This document shows positions 15,280 to 27,022 of a stretch of DNA of 64,000 nucleotides, piece after piece. Source of the stretch: Silanimonas sp. (lineage in GTDB: Bacteria > Pseudomonadota > Gammaproteobacteria > Xanthomonadales > Xanthomonadaceae); contig NZ_JAPZQK010000006.1 of the NCBI RefSeq assembly GCF_027530345.1, positions 248,001 through 312,000 of the forward strand, written 5' to 3'. Positions within the stretch are counted from its first letter, which is position 1. Every line of letters begins with the position of its first letter. The translations under genes and the position numbers were made by a program. The notes beneath the pieces are model-generated. The model was not told the origin of the DNA and searched no databases. It saw nothing but the letters and a program-made list of their open reading frames with translations.

Positions 15280-17046
15280 TCACTTCGCCTTGGTGACCGC
15301 CGGGGTCGTCGGACCACCGTAGCGCTTGGTCATCCACCACTGCTGGGCGAGGCCGAGCACGCCGTTGGTGAGCCAGTACAGCACAAGGCCCGACGGGAAG
15401 AAGGCGAACATCACGCCGAAGATCACCGGCATCCACTGCAGGACCTTCTTCTGCATCGGGTCCATGCCCGGGCTCGGCGTCAGCTTCTGCGTGGCCCACA
15501 TCACAGCCAGGTTCAGCGCCGGCAGGATGAAGAGCGGATCGGGCGCGGTGAGGTTGTCGATCCACAGCATCCACGGTGCCTGGCGCAGTTCGACGGACTC
15601 AAGCAGCACCCAGTACAGCGCGAGGAAGATCGGGATCGGCACCAGCATCGGCAGGCAGCCACCCAGAGGATTGATCTTCTCCTTCTGGTAGAGCTCCATC
15701 ATCGCCTGGTTGAACTTCATGCGGTCTTCGCCGTACCGCTCCTTGAGCTGCTCGATGCGCGGCGCGACGGCGCGCATGCGGGCCATGCTCTGGTACTGCT
15801 TCGCCGACACCGGGTAGAGCAACAGCTTGATGATCACGACGATGCCGATGATCGCCCAGCCCCAGTTGCCGAACAGGCCGTGGAGAGCGTTGAGCACCCA
15901 GAACAGCGGCTGCGCGAGGAAGCTGAAGATGCCGTAGTCGAGCGACAGCGGCAGCGAGGGGTGCACCGCTTCCATCGGGCCCTGCAGCTTCGGGCCGACC
16001 CACAGGGTGAGATCGACGCGATCGCTTCCGCCGGGCGGCACGGTCACCGCCTGGCCGACGCTGCGCGCGGCGAAACGGCCACCGTCCACCGCGTGCAGCG
16101 AGAAGACCTGCGGCTGGCTCTTCGGCGGCACCCAGGCCGACACGAAGTGGTGCTGCAGCATCGCAATCCAGCCGTCGGTCACGGTCTTGTCGAGCGTGCC
16201 GTCGTCGACGAAGTCCTCGAACCGGCGCTTCTCGAAGTGGTCGCTCGAGCTGTACCAGGCCGAGCCGACGAAACTGAAGCTCTCTGGGTTGGTGAACATC
16301 GCCGTCTTGCCGGGCGGCGGCGGCGGCACGCGGAGCAACTGCTGGTAGAGGTTGCCGGTGAACGCGGCAGCACCCTCGTTGACCAGCTCATGGCGCACGC
16401 CGATGGCGTAGCTGCCGCGGGTGACGGTGTAGACCTTGCGCACCGTCAGGCCGCTGGCGGCGTCGCGCCAGACCATCGGCAGTTCGATCGTGTTCGCGCC
16501 GTCGGCCAGCGTCAGGGTCGAGCCCGGGGTTTCGAAGGTGTAACGCGCATCGGCGCCCGGGGCGGTGGTGGTGCTCAGCCAGCCGGTCTGCGCGATCTCG
16601 AACCGCGAGGGTTCGCGGTCGAACAGGATGACGTTGCCCTTCTCGGGATTCTCCTGGTCCAGCGGGTAGTCGAGCAGCTCGGCGAAGACCAGCGTGCCGC
16701 CCACCGAGTCAACCCGCAGGCGCAGCACGTCGGTGAGGATCTCGACGCTGGCGGCCGACGCATCGAGGGTTGGAGTCGGCGTGGCTGCGACTGCGGGCAT
16801 GGCCTGCGGCGCATCGACCACCGTGGGCAAGCCCGACGCGGCATCGGCCGTTGTCGCGGCTGCGGGGGCGGCATTCGGCGCATCGGCGAGGCTGGGGAGC
16901 CCGGCGGTTCCAGCGTCCGCGACCACCGCGGCGACCGGCGCTGGAGGCGGGGTCGTCGGCGTGGTGGTGAAGCGGGTCCACTCGAAAGCCATCAGGATCG
17001 CGACGGCGACCCAGGCGAACAACAGGAAAGCGCGGTTCTGGTTCAT
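15280..17046 (-). CDS. yidC: Membrane protein insertase YidC
   Basis: YidC inserts and folds inner-membrane proteins, alone or with SecYEG. The 588-residue product has the gram-negative architecture: an N-terminal TM anchor (about 6-24, FLLFAWVAVAILMAFEW), an Ala/Pro-rich linker, a large periplasmic beta domain (about 80-360), and five C-terminal TM segments (about 370-570) with the conserved GNWGWAIIGIVVIIK and GGCLPMLVPIPIFLALYWVL stretches. The start at 17046 (MNQNRAF) is the usual one. It lies four bases after the rnpA stop, leaving no room for the yidD gene that commonly sits between rnpA and yidC. Confidence 0.98.
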   Translation of the reverse strand: MNQNRAFLLFAWVAVAILMAFEWTRFTTTPTTPPPAPVAAVVADAGTAGLPSLADAPNAAPAAATTADAASGLPTVVDAPQAMPAVAATPTPTLDASAASVEILTDVLRLRVDSVGGTLVFAELLDYPLDQENPEKGNVILFDREPSRFEIAQTGWLSTTTAPGADARYTFETPGSTLTLADGANTIELPMVWRDAASGLTVRKVYTVTRGSYAIGVRHELVNEGAAAFTGNLYQQLLRVPPPPPGKTAMFTNPESFSFVGSAWYSSSDHFEKRRFEDFVDDGTLDKTVTDGWIAMLQHHFVSAWVPPKSQPQVFSLHAVDGGRFAARSVGQAVTVPPGGSDRVDLTLWVGPKLQGPMEAVHPSLPLSLDYGIFSFLAQPLFWVLNALHGLFGNWGWAIIGIVVIIKLLLYPVSAKQYQSMARMRAVAPRIEQLKERYGEDRMKFNQAMMELYQKEKINPLGGCLPMLVPIPIFLALYWVLLESVELRQAPWMLWIDNLTAPDPLFILPALNLAVMWATQKLTPSPGMDPMQKKVLQWMPVIFGVMFAFFPSGLVLYWLTNGVLGLAQQWWMTKRYGGPTTPAVTKAK

Positions 17047-17050
17047 GCGT

Positions 17051-17548
17051 TCACTCGCCCGGTGACGCCGTGGGGCGCGGGGCAGGGGCGCCCTCGGGGG
17101 CGGATAAGGAGGGAGTGTCGGAAGGGGAGGTGGGTGCGGACGTCGCGGATGCAAGCCCGGCGGCCGCGTCACGGCGAGGGATTGTGCCGGTGGGCGATGA
17201 CGGCGGCAACGCGATCAGTCGATCCCAGAGATGCGCGAGATCCTTTCGCAGCGCGGCCTTGTCCAGGGCGCCGCACCCGACGCGGGCGACGACGATGCAG
17301 TCGCCGGCAGGCAGGTCGCGGTAACGCAGGCGGAAGCTCTCGCGGACCTGGCGCTTGATGCGGTTACGGACCACCGCATCCGGGCTGACCTTGCGGCTGA
17401 CCGCCATCCCCAAACGACAAAAGCCCCCATCGCGCAAGCGCAGATGGAGGCTGAAGTGGCGCGTACTCACGCGCCGGCTGTCGGCGAAAGCGTCGCGGTA
17501 ATCACGCCCGGTGCGGACGCGAACGTCGACCGGAAAGCGGGCGCTCAC
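17051..17548 (-). CDS. rnpA: Ribonuclease P protein component
   Basis: RnpA is the protein subunit of RNase P, which trims tRNA 5' leaders. The conserved core includes RNRIKRQVRESFRLR, the RNA-binding RNR motif, and ends near WDRLIAL. No ATG lies in a sensible place; the GTG at 17548 gives a 165-residue protein starting 32 bases after the rpmH stop. The family is usually about 110-150 residues; here a tail of some 50 residues rich in Pro, Ser, Thr and Ala follows the core, ending four bases from yidC. The tail is low-complexity and probably disordered. Confidence 0.93.
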   Translation of the reverse strand: MSARFPVDVRVRTGRDYRDAFADSRRVSTRHFSLHLRLRDGGFCRLGMAVSRKVSPDAVVRNRIKRQVRESFRLRYRDLPAGDCIVVARVGCGALDKAALRKDLAHLWDRLIALPPSSPTGTIPRRDAAAGLASATSAPTSPSDTPSLSAPEGAPAPRPTASPGE

Positions 17549-17580
17549 GCCGCGCGCGCCGGTCGATGACGCCGGATCGC

Positions 17581-17721
17581 TTAGGCGCAGAGGCGCTTGC
17601 GGCCCTTCGCGCGGCGGCGCGACAGGATCTTGCGGCCGTCGACGGTCGCCATGCGGGCACGGAAGCCGTGGTCGCGGGCGCGCTTGAGGTTGCTGGGCTG
17701 GTAGGTGCGCTTGGTGGCCAT
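17581..17721 (-). CDS. rpmH: 50S ribosomal protein L34
   Basis: This is a 46-residue, very basic ribosomal protein ([20 protein letters not shown]..., ending GRKRLCA), full length for bL34. A strong ribosome-binding site, GAGGTGA, lies just upstream of the ATG on the minus strand. It opens the rpmH-rnpA-yidC-mnmE operon and is divergent from dnaA across 178 bases, the classical arrangement near chromosome origins. Confidence 0.98.
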   Translation of the reverse strand: MATKRTYQPSNLKRARDHGFRARMATVDGRKILSRRRAKGRKRLCA

Positions 17722-17899
17722 GGGTCACCTCGGTAGGTGGAAGAAAAGAGGCGGGAGATTACGCGCCGGACCCGCCTCCGTCAAGCGACGCCGCGCTTGG
17801 CGGGCCGGGGCGGCGACGCTATGCTGCCAACCCATCCCACTTATCCACAGCCGCGTCCCCACGGAGGCGGGGGTGGGCTATACGCCACTGAAACTGTCC
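17722..17899. promoter_or_regulatory. rpmH-dnaA divergent intergenic region
   Basis: This 178-base divergent promoter region holds one perfect DnaA box (17841-17849), which suits autoregulation of dnaA. It lacks the box cluster and A+T-rich stretch found on the dnaN side, so it is less likely to be the unwinding origin. Confidence 0.5.
17841..17849 (+). promoter_or_regulatory. DnaA box, perfect consensus
   Basis: TTATCCACA, 51 bases before the dnaA start codon. It is a candidate DnaA autoregulatory site. Confidence 0.75.
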
Positions 17900-19246
17900 A
17901 TGGAATCCGCCTGGCCCCGTTGCCTCGAACGTCTTGAAGCCGAATTTCCGGCCGAAGACGTCCAGACCTGGCTCAAGCCGTTGCATGCCGACGAGCGCGT
18001 GGACGGCCTCACGCTGTACGCGCCGAACGCCTTCGTGGTCGACACGGTGCACGAGCGCTACCTGGGCCGCATCCGCGAGCTGCTGGCCCATTACGCCGGC
18101 GAACCCCTGAGCGTGCAGGTGACCGTCGGCAGCGCGCCGCGTCCCGCCGCGGCCGGCCGCGAGCCGGGCACCGCCCCGCCGGCCCCAACGGCGGCGGCGG
18201 CCCTGCGTGCCGCCCTTCCCGAGCTCCCGAGCAACGTCGACCCGGCCTACACCTTCGAGAACTTCGTCGAGGGTCGCAGCAACCAGCTCGGCAAGTCGGC
18301 GGCCCTCCAGGTGGCCCAGAACCCGGGCCGGGCCTACAACCCCTTGCTGCTTTATGGGGGCACCGGACTCGGCAAGACCCACCTGATGCATGCCGCTGGC
18401 AACCTGATGCGCCAGCTCAACCCGGGCATGCGCGTCCTCTACCTGCGCTCCGAGCAGTTCTTCTCCGCGATGATGAAGGCGCTGCAGGAGAAGTCGATGG
18501 ACCAGTTCAAGCGCCAGTTCCACACCGTGGACGCGCTGCTGATCGACGACATCCAGTTCTTCGCCGGCAAGAACACCACGCAGGAGGAGTTCTTCCACAC
18601 CTTCAATGCGCTGTTCGACGGCAAGCAGCAGATCATCCTCACCTGCGACCGCTACCCGCGCGAAGTCGAGAACCTCGAGCCGCGGCTGAAGTCGCGTCTC
18701 GGCTGGGGCCTGTCGGTGGCGATCGAGCCGCCGGACTTCGAGACCCGTGCCGCCATCCTCGGGGCCAAGGCCCAGGCGCGCGGCGTGGCGCTCCCGGACG
18801 AGGTCGCGCTGGTGATCGCCAAGCGCATGCGTTCCAACGTCCGCGACCTCGAAGGCGCGCTCAATACGCTGGCGGCCCGGGCCAACTTCCTCGGCAAGCC
18901 CATCACGGTGGATTTCGCGCAGGAAACGCTGCGCGACCTGCTGCGCGCGCAGCAGCAGGCGATCTCCATCCCGAACATCCAGAAGGCCGTGGCAGACTAC
19001 TACCAGCTGCGCGTGGCGGACCTCCTGTCCAAGCGCCGGACCCGCTCGCTGGCGCGCCCGCGCCAGGTGGCGATGGCCCTGGCCAAGGAGCTCACCGAGC
19101 ACAGCCTGCCGGAGATCGGCGACGGCTTCGGTGGCCGCGACCACACGACGGTGCTGCACGGCTGCCGGGTGATCCGCGACCTGATGCAGACCGACGGCAA
19201 GCTGCGCGAGGACTGGGACAAGCTGGTGCGAAAGCTGACGGAGTGA
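17900..19246 (+). CDS. dnaA: Chromosomal replication initiator DnaA
   Basis: DnaA binds DnaA boxes and opens the origin. The 448-residue protein shows domain I (about 1-80, [12 protein letters not shown]...WLKPL), an Ala/Pro-rich domain II, the AAA+ domain III with Walker A GGTGLGKT (about 153-160) and Walker [10 protein letters not shown], and the DNA-binding domain IV with the signature [12 protein letters not shown]. The ATG at 17900 (MESAWPRC) matches the normal start. Earlier in-frame starts would add a tail without similarity. DnaA boxes on both sides of the gene suggest autoregulation and an adjacent origin. Confidence 0.98.
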   Translation: MESAWPRCLERLEAEFPAEDVQTWLKPLHADERVDGLTLYAPNAFVVDTVHERYLGRIRELLAHYAGEPLSVQVTVGSAPRPAAAGREPGTAPPAPTAAAALRAALPELPSNVDPAYTFENFVEGRSNQLGKSAALQVAQNPGRAYNPLLLYGGTGLGKTHLMHAAGNLMRQLNPGMRVLYLRSEQFFSAMMKALQEKSMDQFKRQFHTVDALLIDDIQFFAGKNTTQEEFFHTFNALFDGKQQIILTCDRYPREVENLEPRLKSRLGWGLSVAIEPPDFETRAAILGAKAQARGVALPDEVALVIAKRMRSNVRDLEGALNTLAARANFLGKPITVDFAQETLRDLLRAQQQAISIPNIQKAVADYYQLRVADLLSKRRTRSLARPRQVAMALAKELTEHSLPEIGDGFGGRDHTTVLHGCRVIRDLMQTDGKLREDWDKLVRKLTE

Positions 19247-19283
19247 GGGGACGGGAAACGCCGTCGACAGGCCGTGCACAGCC

Positions 19284-19292
19284 TGTGGACAA
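19284..19292 (-). promoter_or_regulatory. DnaA box, one mismatch
   Basis: TGTGGACAA, the reverse complement of TTGTCCACA, differing from TTATCCACA at one position. It lies within the probable origin. Confidence 0.6.
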
Positions 19293-19329
19293 CGTGGGAC
19301 AACTCGAAAACCGTCTGCGTTGCCCACCG

Positions 19330-19338
19330 TTATCCACA
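19330..19338 (+). promoter_or_regulatory. DnaA box, perfect consensus
   Basis: TTATCCACA, within the probable origin and about 35 bases before the A+T-rich stretch. Confidence 0.75.
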
Positions 19339-19480
19339 CGGTTGTTCTTCCGGTTCCCCACAGCGTTTCGGCGATAAAGTTCAACAGAATCAAGGCTTTG
19401 GAAAGTTTTTCAGCGTTTTCCCAGGCCTCTACCACCACCATTGATAGATTTATCCAACGACGGAAATAGGCCCCGACCGC

Positions 19481-20581
19481 ATGCGCTTCTCCCTGTCACG
19501 CGAAGCCCTTCTGAAGCCCCTCCAGCAAGTGGTTGGCGTGGTGGAGCGCCGCCAGACCCTCCCCGTCCTGTCGAACCTGCTGGTTGAAGTGCGCGGCGTC
19601 GAGTTGTCGCTCACCGGCACCGATCTGGAAGTCGAGATGGTGGCACGGGCCGTGGTGGAGGACGCCGAGGATGGCGAGACCACCATCCCCGCGCGCAAGC
19701 TGTTCGAGATCGTCCGCGCGCTGCCAGACGGTTGCCGCGTGACCGTGGTCGTCAGTGGCGACAAGGCCACCGTTTCGGCTGGTCGCAGCCGGTTCACCCT
19801 GGCGACCTTGGCCGCGAACGACTTCCCCTCTGTCGACGCGCTCGAAGGCGTGGAGCGCGTGTCGCTCTCCGAAGCCCTGCTCAAGGACCTCATCGAGCGC
19901 AGCGCCTTCGCCATGGCGCAGCAGGACGTCCGCTACTACCTCAATGGCCTGCTGTTCGACCTGCGCGGTGATTCCCTGCGCTGCGTGGCCACCGATGGCC
20001 ATCGCCTCGCGTTGTGCGAAGCCGCCCTGCCCGGCGGCACCGGCACCAAGCGCCAGATCATCGTGCCGCGCAAGGGCGTCCTGGAACTCCAGCGTCTTCT
20101 TGAGGGCGGCGACCGCCTCGTGGAGCTGGAACTGGCGCGCAACCACCTGCGCCTGCGCCGCGAGGATGTGAGCTTCACCACCAAGCTGATCGATGGCCGT
20201 TTCCCGGATTACGAAGCGGTGATTCCGATCGGCGCCGACAAGACGGTGGAGCTGGACCGCGAAGTGCTGCGCTCGGCACTGCAGCGCGCGGCCATCCTCT
20301 CCAATGAGAAGTTCCGCGGCGTGAAGCTCGAGGCGGCCCCGGGCCTGCTGCGCATCGTCGCGCACAACCCGGAGCAGGAAGAGGCCCACGAGGAGCTCGA
20401 GGTCGAGACGCGTATCGATGGTCTGGCCATCGGCTTCAACGTCACCTACCTGCTGGATGCGCTCGCCGCCCTGAAGGGCGAGTCGGTCGTCCTGAACCTC
20501 CGTGACGCCAATTCCTCGGTGCTGGTGCGGGAGAGGGACAGCGATCGCAGCCGCCACGTGGTGATGCCGCTGCGCCTGTGA
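19481..20581 (+). CDS. dnaN: DNA polymerase III beta sliding clamp
   Basis: The ring-shaped clamp tethers DNA polymerase III to DNA. The 366 residues match the family length, with three repeated clamp domains and typical segments such as LPVLSNLLVEV (near residue 27), VRYYLNGLLFDL and ATDGHRLALCE in the middle, and the C-terminal VVMPLRL that contributes to the partner-binding cleft. It lies between the probable origin and recF, in the order dnaA-dnaN-recF-gyrB. The start at 19481 (MRFSLSRE) is the normal one. Confidence 0.98.
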   Translation: MRFSLSREALLKPLQQVVGVVERRQTLPVLSNLLVEVRGVELSLTGTDLEVEMVARAVVEDAEDGETTIPARKLFEIVRALPDGCRVTVVVSGDKATVSAGRSRFTLATLAANDFPSVDALEGVERVSLSEALLKDLIERSAFAMAQQDVRYYLNGLLFDLRGDSLRCVATDGHRLALCEAALPGGTGTKRQIIVPRKGVLELQRLLEGGDRLVELELARNHLRLRREDVSFTTKLIDGRFPDYEAVIPIGADKTVELDREVLRSALQRAAILSNEKFRGVKLEAAPGLLRIVAHNPEQEEAHEELEVETRIDGLAIGFNVTYLLDALAALKGESVVLNLRDANSSVLVRERDSDRSRHVVMPLRL

Positions 20582-20612
20582 CCGGTTGGCTTGCCGCCAC
20601 GGTGAACGCCCC

Positions 20613-20635
20613 GACGCCCGGTTCTGCCGGGCGTC
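20613..20635. terminator. 9-bp GC-rich hairpin between dnaN and recF
   Basis: GACGCCCGG and CCGGGCGTC are separated by TTCTG, 32 bases after the dnaN stop. No T-run follows, so this may attenuate rather than end transcription into recF. Confidence 0.35.
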
Positions 20636-20704
20636 GCGCTGTCGGGCGTCGTTCGTCGCTCCGTAGGACTGTCTTGCAGGCCTTCCGTCGGATGAGGGCG
20701 GGTC

Positions 20705-21799
20705 GTGCGCGTTGACTCGGTCGACATCCGCGGGCTCCGTTGCCTGCGCTCCGTGTCGTTGGCTCTGCCTGCTGCCGGGGCTTGGCTGGTGGGACCGAAC
20801 GGCGCCGGCAAGACCAGCGTGCTCGAGGCCCTCTGCTTGCTGGGGTTCGGGCGGAGCTTCCGCGGTCGTGTTGCCGATGGCTTGGTGCAACGGGGCGAGG
20901 CGGCGTTGGAGGTGGTGGCGCGCTGGACCGACGATGCGGGGCGGGCCCGTGTTTCCGGGCTCCGTCATGCCGGGGATCAGTGGGAGGCGCGGTTGGATGG
21001 CGCTGCGGTGGGTAGCCTGAGTGAGCTGGCCGCCCCGTTTCCGGTGCTCTGCTTCCATCCGGAGTCCTCGCAAGTGGTGACCGGGCCAGCCGAAGAGCGG
21101 CGCCGGGCTCTGGATTGGCTGGCGTTCCACGTGGAACTTCGCTTTGCGGAACTGGCCCGGCGCTATGGGCGTGCCCTCAAGCAGCGAAACGCCCTACTTC
21201 GCGCCGGGGCGCAGGACGTGGAGTTCGACCCCTGGGAACGGGAGATGGGCTTGATGGCGGAAGGCCTAGCCGCCCAGCGGGCGACGGCCTTGGGCCTGTG
21301 GCAACCCGCCCTCGACCGCGTCTGGCCGACGCTCGCTCCGGGACTCGAGCCACCGTCGCTGCAGTTGCGCCCGGGCTGGCGGCAGTCCGAGGCCCTGCTG
21401 ACGGATCTGCTTCTGCTCAATCGGGCCCGCGATCGTGAGTTGGGCTACACCACCATCGGCCCGCAGCGCGCCGACGTGGATCTGGGCCAGCCCTGCGGGG
21501 TGGATCCCGAGCAGTTGTCGCGGGGTCAGTCCAAGTTGGTGGCCTTGGCGTTGGTTCTCTCCCAGGCCGAGGCGCTTCGTGGGTGGTCGGGGGAGCGGAG
21601 CCTGTTGCTCCTCGATGATCTCCAAGCGGAGTTGGATGCGGGTCGACAGGCTGCGGTTCTCGAGTGGGTCGCTTCAGCCGGGTGCCAGACCCTGGTCAGC
21701 GGGACCCGTTGGGACCCCGCTCTGTCCGAGCAGACCCCGGGATGGGCGTTGTTCCACGTGGAACACGGCGGCCAGATCAGTGAAGGGGCCGCCGTCTGA
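20705..21799 (+). CDS. recF: DNA replication and repair protein RecF
   Basis: RecF is an SMC-like ATPase that helps load RecA at gapped DNA. The 364-residue protein has Walker A GPNGAGKTS (about residues 29-37), the signature LSRGQSK near 280, and Walker B LLLLDDLQAELD near 300. The start codon is GTG at 20705 (protein MRVDSVDIRG). The product is somewhat Trp/Arg-rich but motifs are intact. Two parS-like palindromes lie inside the coding sequence (21124-21137 and 21750-21765). Confidence 0.97.
   Translation: MRVDSVDIRGLRCLRSVSLALPAAGAWLVGPNGAGKTSVLEALCLLGFGRSFRGRVADGLVQRGEAALEVVARWTDDAGRARVSGLRHAGDQWEARLDGAAVGSLSELAAPFPVLCFHPESSQVVTGPAEERRRALDWLAFHVELRFAELARRYGRALKQRNALLRAGAQDVEFDPWEREMGLMAEGLAAQRATALGLWQPALDRVWPTLAPGLEPPSLQLRPGWRQSEALLTDLLLLNRARDRELGYTTIGPQRADVDLGQPCGVDPEQLSRGQSKLVALALVLSQAEALRGWSGERSLLLLDDLQAELDAGRQAAVLEWVASAGCQTLVSGTRWDPALSEQTPGWALFHVEHGGQISEGAAV
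21124..21137. other. parS: parS-like palindrome inside recF
   Basis: GTTCCACGTGGAAC, a perfect 14-bp palindrome matching the core of ParB-binding parS sites known near oriC in pseudomonads. Confidence 0.6.
21750..21765. other. parS: parS-like palindrome at the 3' end of recF
   Basis: TGTTCCACGTGGAACA, a perfect 16-bp palindrome and the best of the three sites; it lies in the last codons of recF. Confidence 0.7.
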
Positions 21800-24519
<2,720 letters not shown>

Positions 24520-24520
<1 letters not shown>

Positions 24521-25314
24521 TGGTCGCCGCGTCAGACCACGCAGGCCAGCCTTCGGCGCCGCTGGACGAGCCTCGCGCGACGCCCGGATCGCTATGGCGT
24601 CTTTCGGGAGCGACGCTGCTCGACGCCGTTCTCGCTGTCGTCGTGGTCTTTGGCGGTAGCGTGGTCATCGGCCTGATTCTTGGTGGCTTGCGCACCGCCG
24701 GTGTCGACGTGGGCCCGCCCGGGCCCGGCATCCGCGGCATGCCGGCGATCCTCATCCCCCTCGCCATGCTTGCCACCCTGGGCGCGGGCGTGGCGCTGTG
24801 GCTGCTGCACCGTCGTCGCCTGCCCTCGGCGCCGCGACCGTGGACGGGGCGTCTGCTCGCAACGGTCGTGCTCGCCGCGCTGGCCCTCCAAGCGCTGGCC
24901 TTCGGCTACTACCACCTCGCCGCCCACTTTGGTCTACGGGTGACGGGCTCGAACATCGATCCCGTCCTCAGCGCGCTGAACGCGGCCCCGCTGCTCACCG
25001 CACTGATGGTGGTGATCGCCGCACCGGTTGGCGAGGAGCTCCTGTTCCGCCGCGTCTGCCTTCATCGCTTCGCCCAAGCCGGGCGACCTCTGCTCGGCCT
25101 GGTGTTGAGCAGCACGTTGTTCGCGCTGCTCCACCAGCCCCTGCCCGGAGAGCGCGGCCTGCTGGTGTGGCTGCTGATGCTTGTGCCCTATGCGGTGATC
25201 GGCGCCGTCCTCGGGCAGCTCTACCTGCGAACCGGGCGCATCGAGGCCCCGATCCTCGGCCACGTGATCATCAACGCCCTCGCCATCGCGATGCTGGCGC
25301 TCGGCAGCCGCTGA
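24520..25314 (+). CDS. CPBP-family intramembrane metalloprotease (Abi/CAAX-like)
   Basis: This is a 264-residue multi-pass membrane protein. The family motifs are present: EELLFRR (Glu172-Glu173, Arg177), His205 in FALLH, and HVIIN (His248, Asn252), which together form the intramembrane metal site. Six or more hydrophobic helices are visible from residue 31 onward. The ATG overlaps the gyrB stop by one base (TGATG), so it is likely co-transcribed with gyrB. Members in bacteria range from bacteriocin immunity proteins to peptidases; the substrate here is unknown. Confidence 0.9.
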
Positions 25315-25399
25315 CACCGTCGGCGGCCTTCGGGCACTCGGTTACACTTCCGTCCTGCCGCGCCCTCCGGTGGTGCGGACCTTTGCCTCGGAACGCCGA

Positions 25400-27019
25400 A
25401 TGAGCAAGCGCCACCTCTACCTTCTCGCCTTCGCCATCATCGCCCTGGCCACCTCGGCCATCGTCTACAAATGGCAGGTGCTGAAGTTCCCACTGCAGCC
25501 CGACGAGTCGGTGCAGGTGTGGTCGGTGCAGGCCCATGTCGAATACCAGCCGCAGCGACGCGCCAATGCGCTCACCCTGCAGTTGCCCTTCCTGACGCCT
25601 GGCTGGATCGTCCTCGACGAGCGCTACGTCGCCCGTGGCTATTCCAAGATCCCCGAGCGCGAGCCCCAGGGCCGCGAAGTGCAGTGGGCCACCCGCAACG
25701 CCGTCGGCGAGCAGGACCTCTACTACCGCGCCACGATCGTCCGTTCGCAGCTGAAGGACGAGACCCTCCTCCCTGACCTGCAGCCCGAGCTGCTGACGCC
25801 GCCGGAGCTCGAGGAACCCTACGCCGCCGCCGCGCAGGAACTGCTGGACGAAGTGCGCGAGCGCTCGGCGGACGTCACCACCTTCTCGCGCGAGCTGATC
25901 CGCCGCCTCAACGAATCCCCGGACGAGGGCGCCCAGCTGCTGCTCGACCGTTACGCCCGCGAGGATGGCTCCGGCAACGTCGACGACGAACTGCGCACCC
26001 GCTTCCTCGTCGACCTGCTCGCCATCCGCACCATCCCGGCGCGCCTCGTGCATGCGCTGCGCCTGCCGGAAGGCGGCGTCGAGGGCACGGCGCGCATCGA
26101 GACCTGGCTGCTGGTCCACACCGGCACCGAGTGGCGCCTGCTCGATCCGCGCACCGCCGCGGAAGGCCTGCCGAAGGACCTGCTGCTCTGGAACGTCTCG
26201 CCGGAGCCGCTGCTGGCCATGGACAGCGACGCCACGCCCTCGCTGATGTACACCGTCAGCTACAACCTCGCCGACGCGATGGCCATGGCGCAGCGCCGCC
26301 TCGAGGTGCAGGACGCCAACTACATCCGCTGGTCGCTGCTCTCCCTGCCGCTGCAGGCGCAGGAGGTCTACAAGGTCCTGCTGCTGGTGCCGATCGGCGC
26401 CTTCATGATGCTGATCCTGCGCAACATCATCGGCATCAAGACCTACGGCACCTTCATGCCGGTGCTGGTGGCCCTCGCCTTCCGCGAGACCGCCTTGGTC
26501 GCGGGCATCACCCTGTTCGTCCTCGTCGTCGGCGCCGGCCTGCTGGTGCGCTTCTACCTCGAGCGATTGCGCCTGCTGCTGGTGCCGCGCCTCACCGCCA
26601 TCCTGATCCTCGTGGTGCTGTTGATGGCCCTGATCTCGGTGATCGCCAACCGCCTCGACCTCGAGGTCGGCCTCTCCGTCGCCCTGTTCCCGATGGTCAT
26701 CATGGCGATGACCATCGAGCGCATGTCGGTGGCCTGGGACGAGCGCGGCGCCGGCACCGCCATCAAGGAAGGCGTGGGCACGATCATCGTCGCCGCGCTG
26801 GCCTACTTGGTGATGAGCTGGGACCGCCTCGAGCACCTGATCTACGTGTACCCGGAGTTCCTGCTGTACCTGTTCGCCGCCGCGCTGCTGCTCGGCCGCT
26901 ACTCCGGCTACCGCCTGATGGAGCTGTTCCGCTTCCGCGCGCTGGCCCGCGAGGCCGACCCGATCGCCCCGGCGCCGGCCGCCGCCGCCCCGGCCGGCGG
27001 CGACGCGCCGAAGGCCTGA
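25400..27019 (+). CDS. Transglutaminase-like protein fused to seven transmembrane helices
   Basis: This is a 539-residue inner-membrane protein. An N-terminal TM anchor (about 6-23) leads to a periplasmic region (about 24-315) ending in a transglutaminase-like domain (RTIPARLVHALRLPEG ... TWLLVHTGTEWRLLDPRTA). No catalytic cysteine is evident where a transglutaminase needs one, so it fits the inactive transglutaminase class. Seven TM helices follow (about 330-515). The 3' end carries an Ala/Pro tail. The next gene, three bases away, encodes an ATP-grasp ligase, a pairing I recall from pseudomonads where it has been linked to osmotic stress; that link is from memory, not from this sequence. 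Confidence 0.85.
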   Translation: MSKRHLYLLAFAIIALATSAIVYKWQVLKFPLQPDESVQVWSVQAHVEYQPQRRANALTLQLPFLTPGWIVLDERYVARGYSKIPEREPQGREVQWATRNAVGEQDLYYRATIVRSQLKDETLLPDLQPELLTPPELEEPYAAAAQELLDEVRERSADVTTFSRELIRRLNESPDEGAQLLLDRYAREDGSGNVDDELRTRFLVDLLAIRTIPARLVHALRLPEGGVEGTARIETWLLVHTGTEWRLLDPRTAAEGLPKDLLLWNVSPEPLLAMDSDATPSLMYTVSYNLADAMAMAQRRLEVQDANYIRWSLLSLPLQAQEVYKVLLLVPIGAFMMLILRNIIGIKTYGTFMPVLVALAFRETALVAGITLFVLVVGAGLLVRFYLERLRLLLVPRLTAILILVVLLMALISVIANRLDLEVGLSVALFPMVIMAMTIERMSVAWDERGAGTAIKEGVGTIIVAALAYLVMSWDRLEHLIYVYPEFLLYLFAAALLLGRYSGYRLMELFRFRALAREADPIAPAPAAAAPAGGDAPKA

Positions 27020-27022
27020 GCC

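Larger units (their letters stand above)
19247..19480. other. oriC: Probable chromosomal replication origin (oriC), dnaA-dnaN intergenic region
   Basis: This 234-base gap holds a perfect DnaA box (19330-19338), a one-mismatch reverse box (19284-19292) and weaker ones (TTCCCCACA at 19354-19362; TTATCCAAC at 19450-19458). A conspicuously A+T-rich stretch (about 19371-19420) could be the unwinding element. The dnaA-dnaN gap is the known oriC position in Xanthomonas. The call is inference from box clustering and gene context. Confidence 0.75.
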
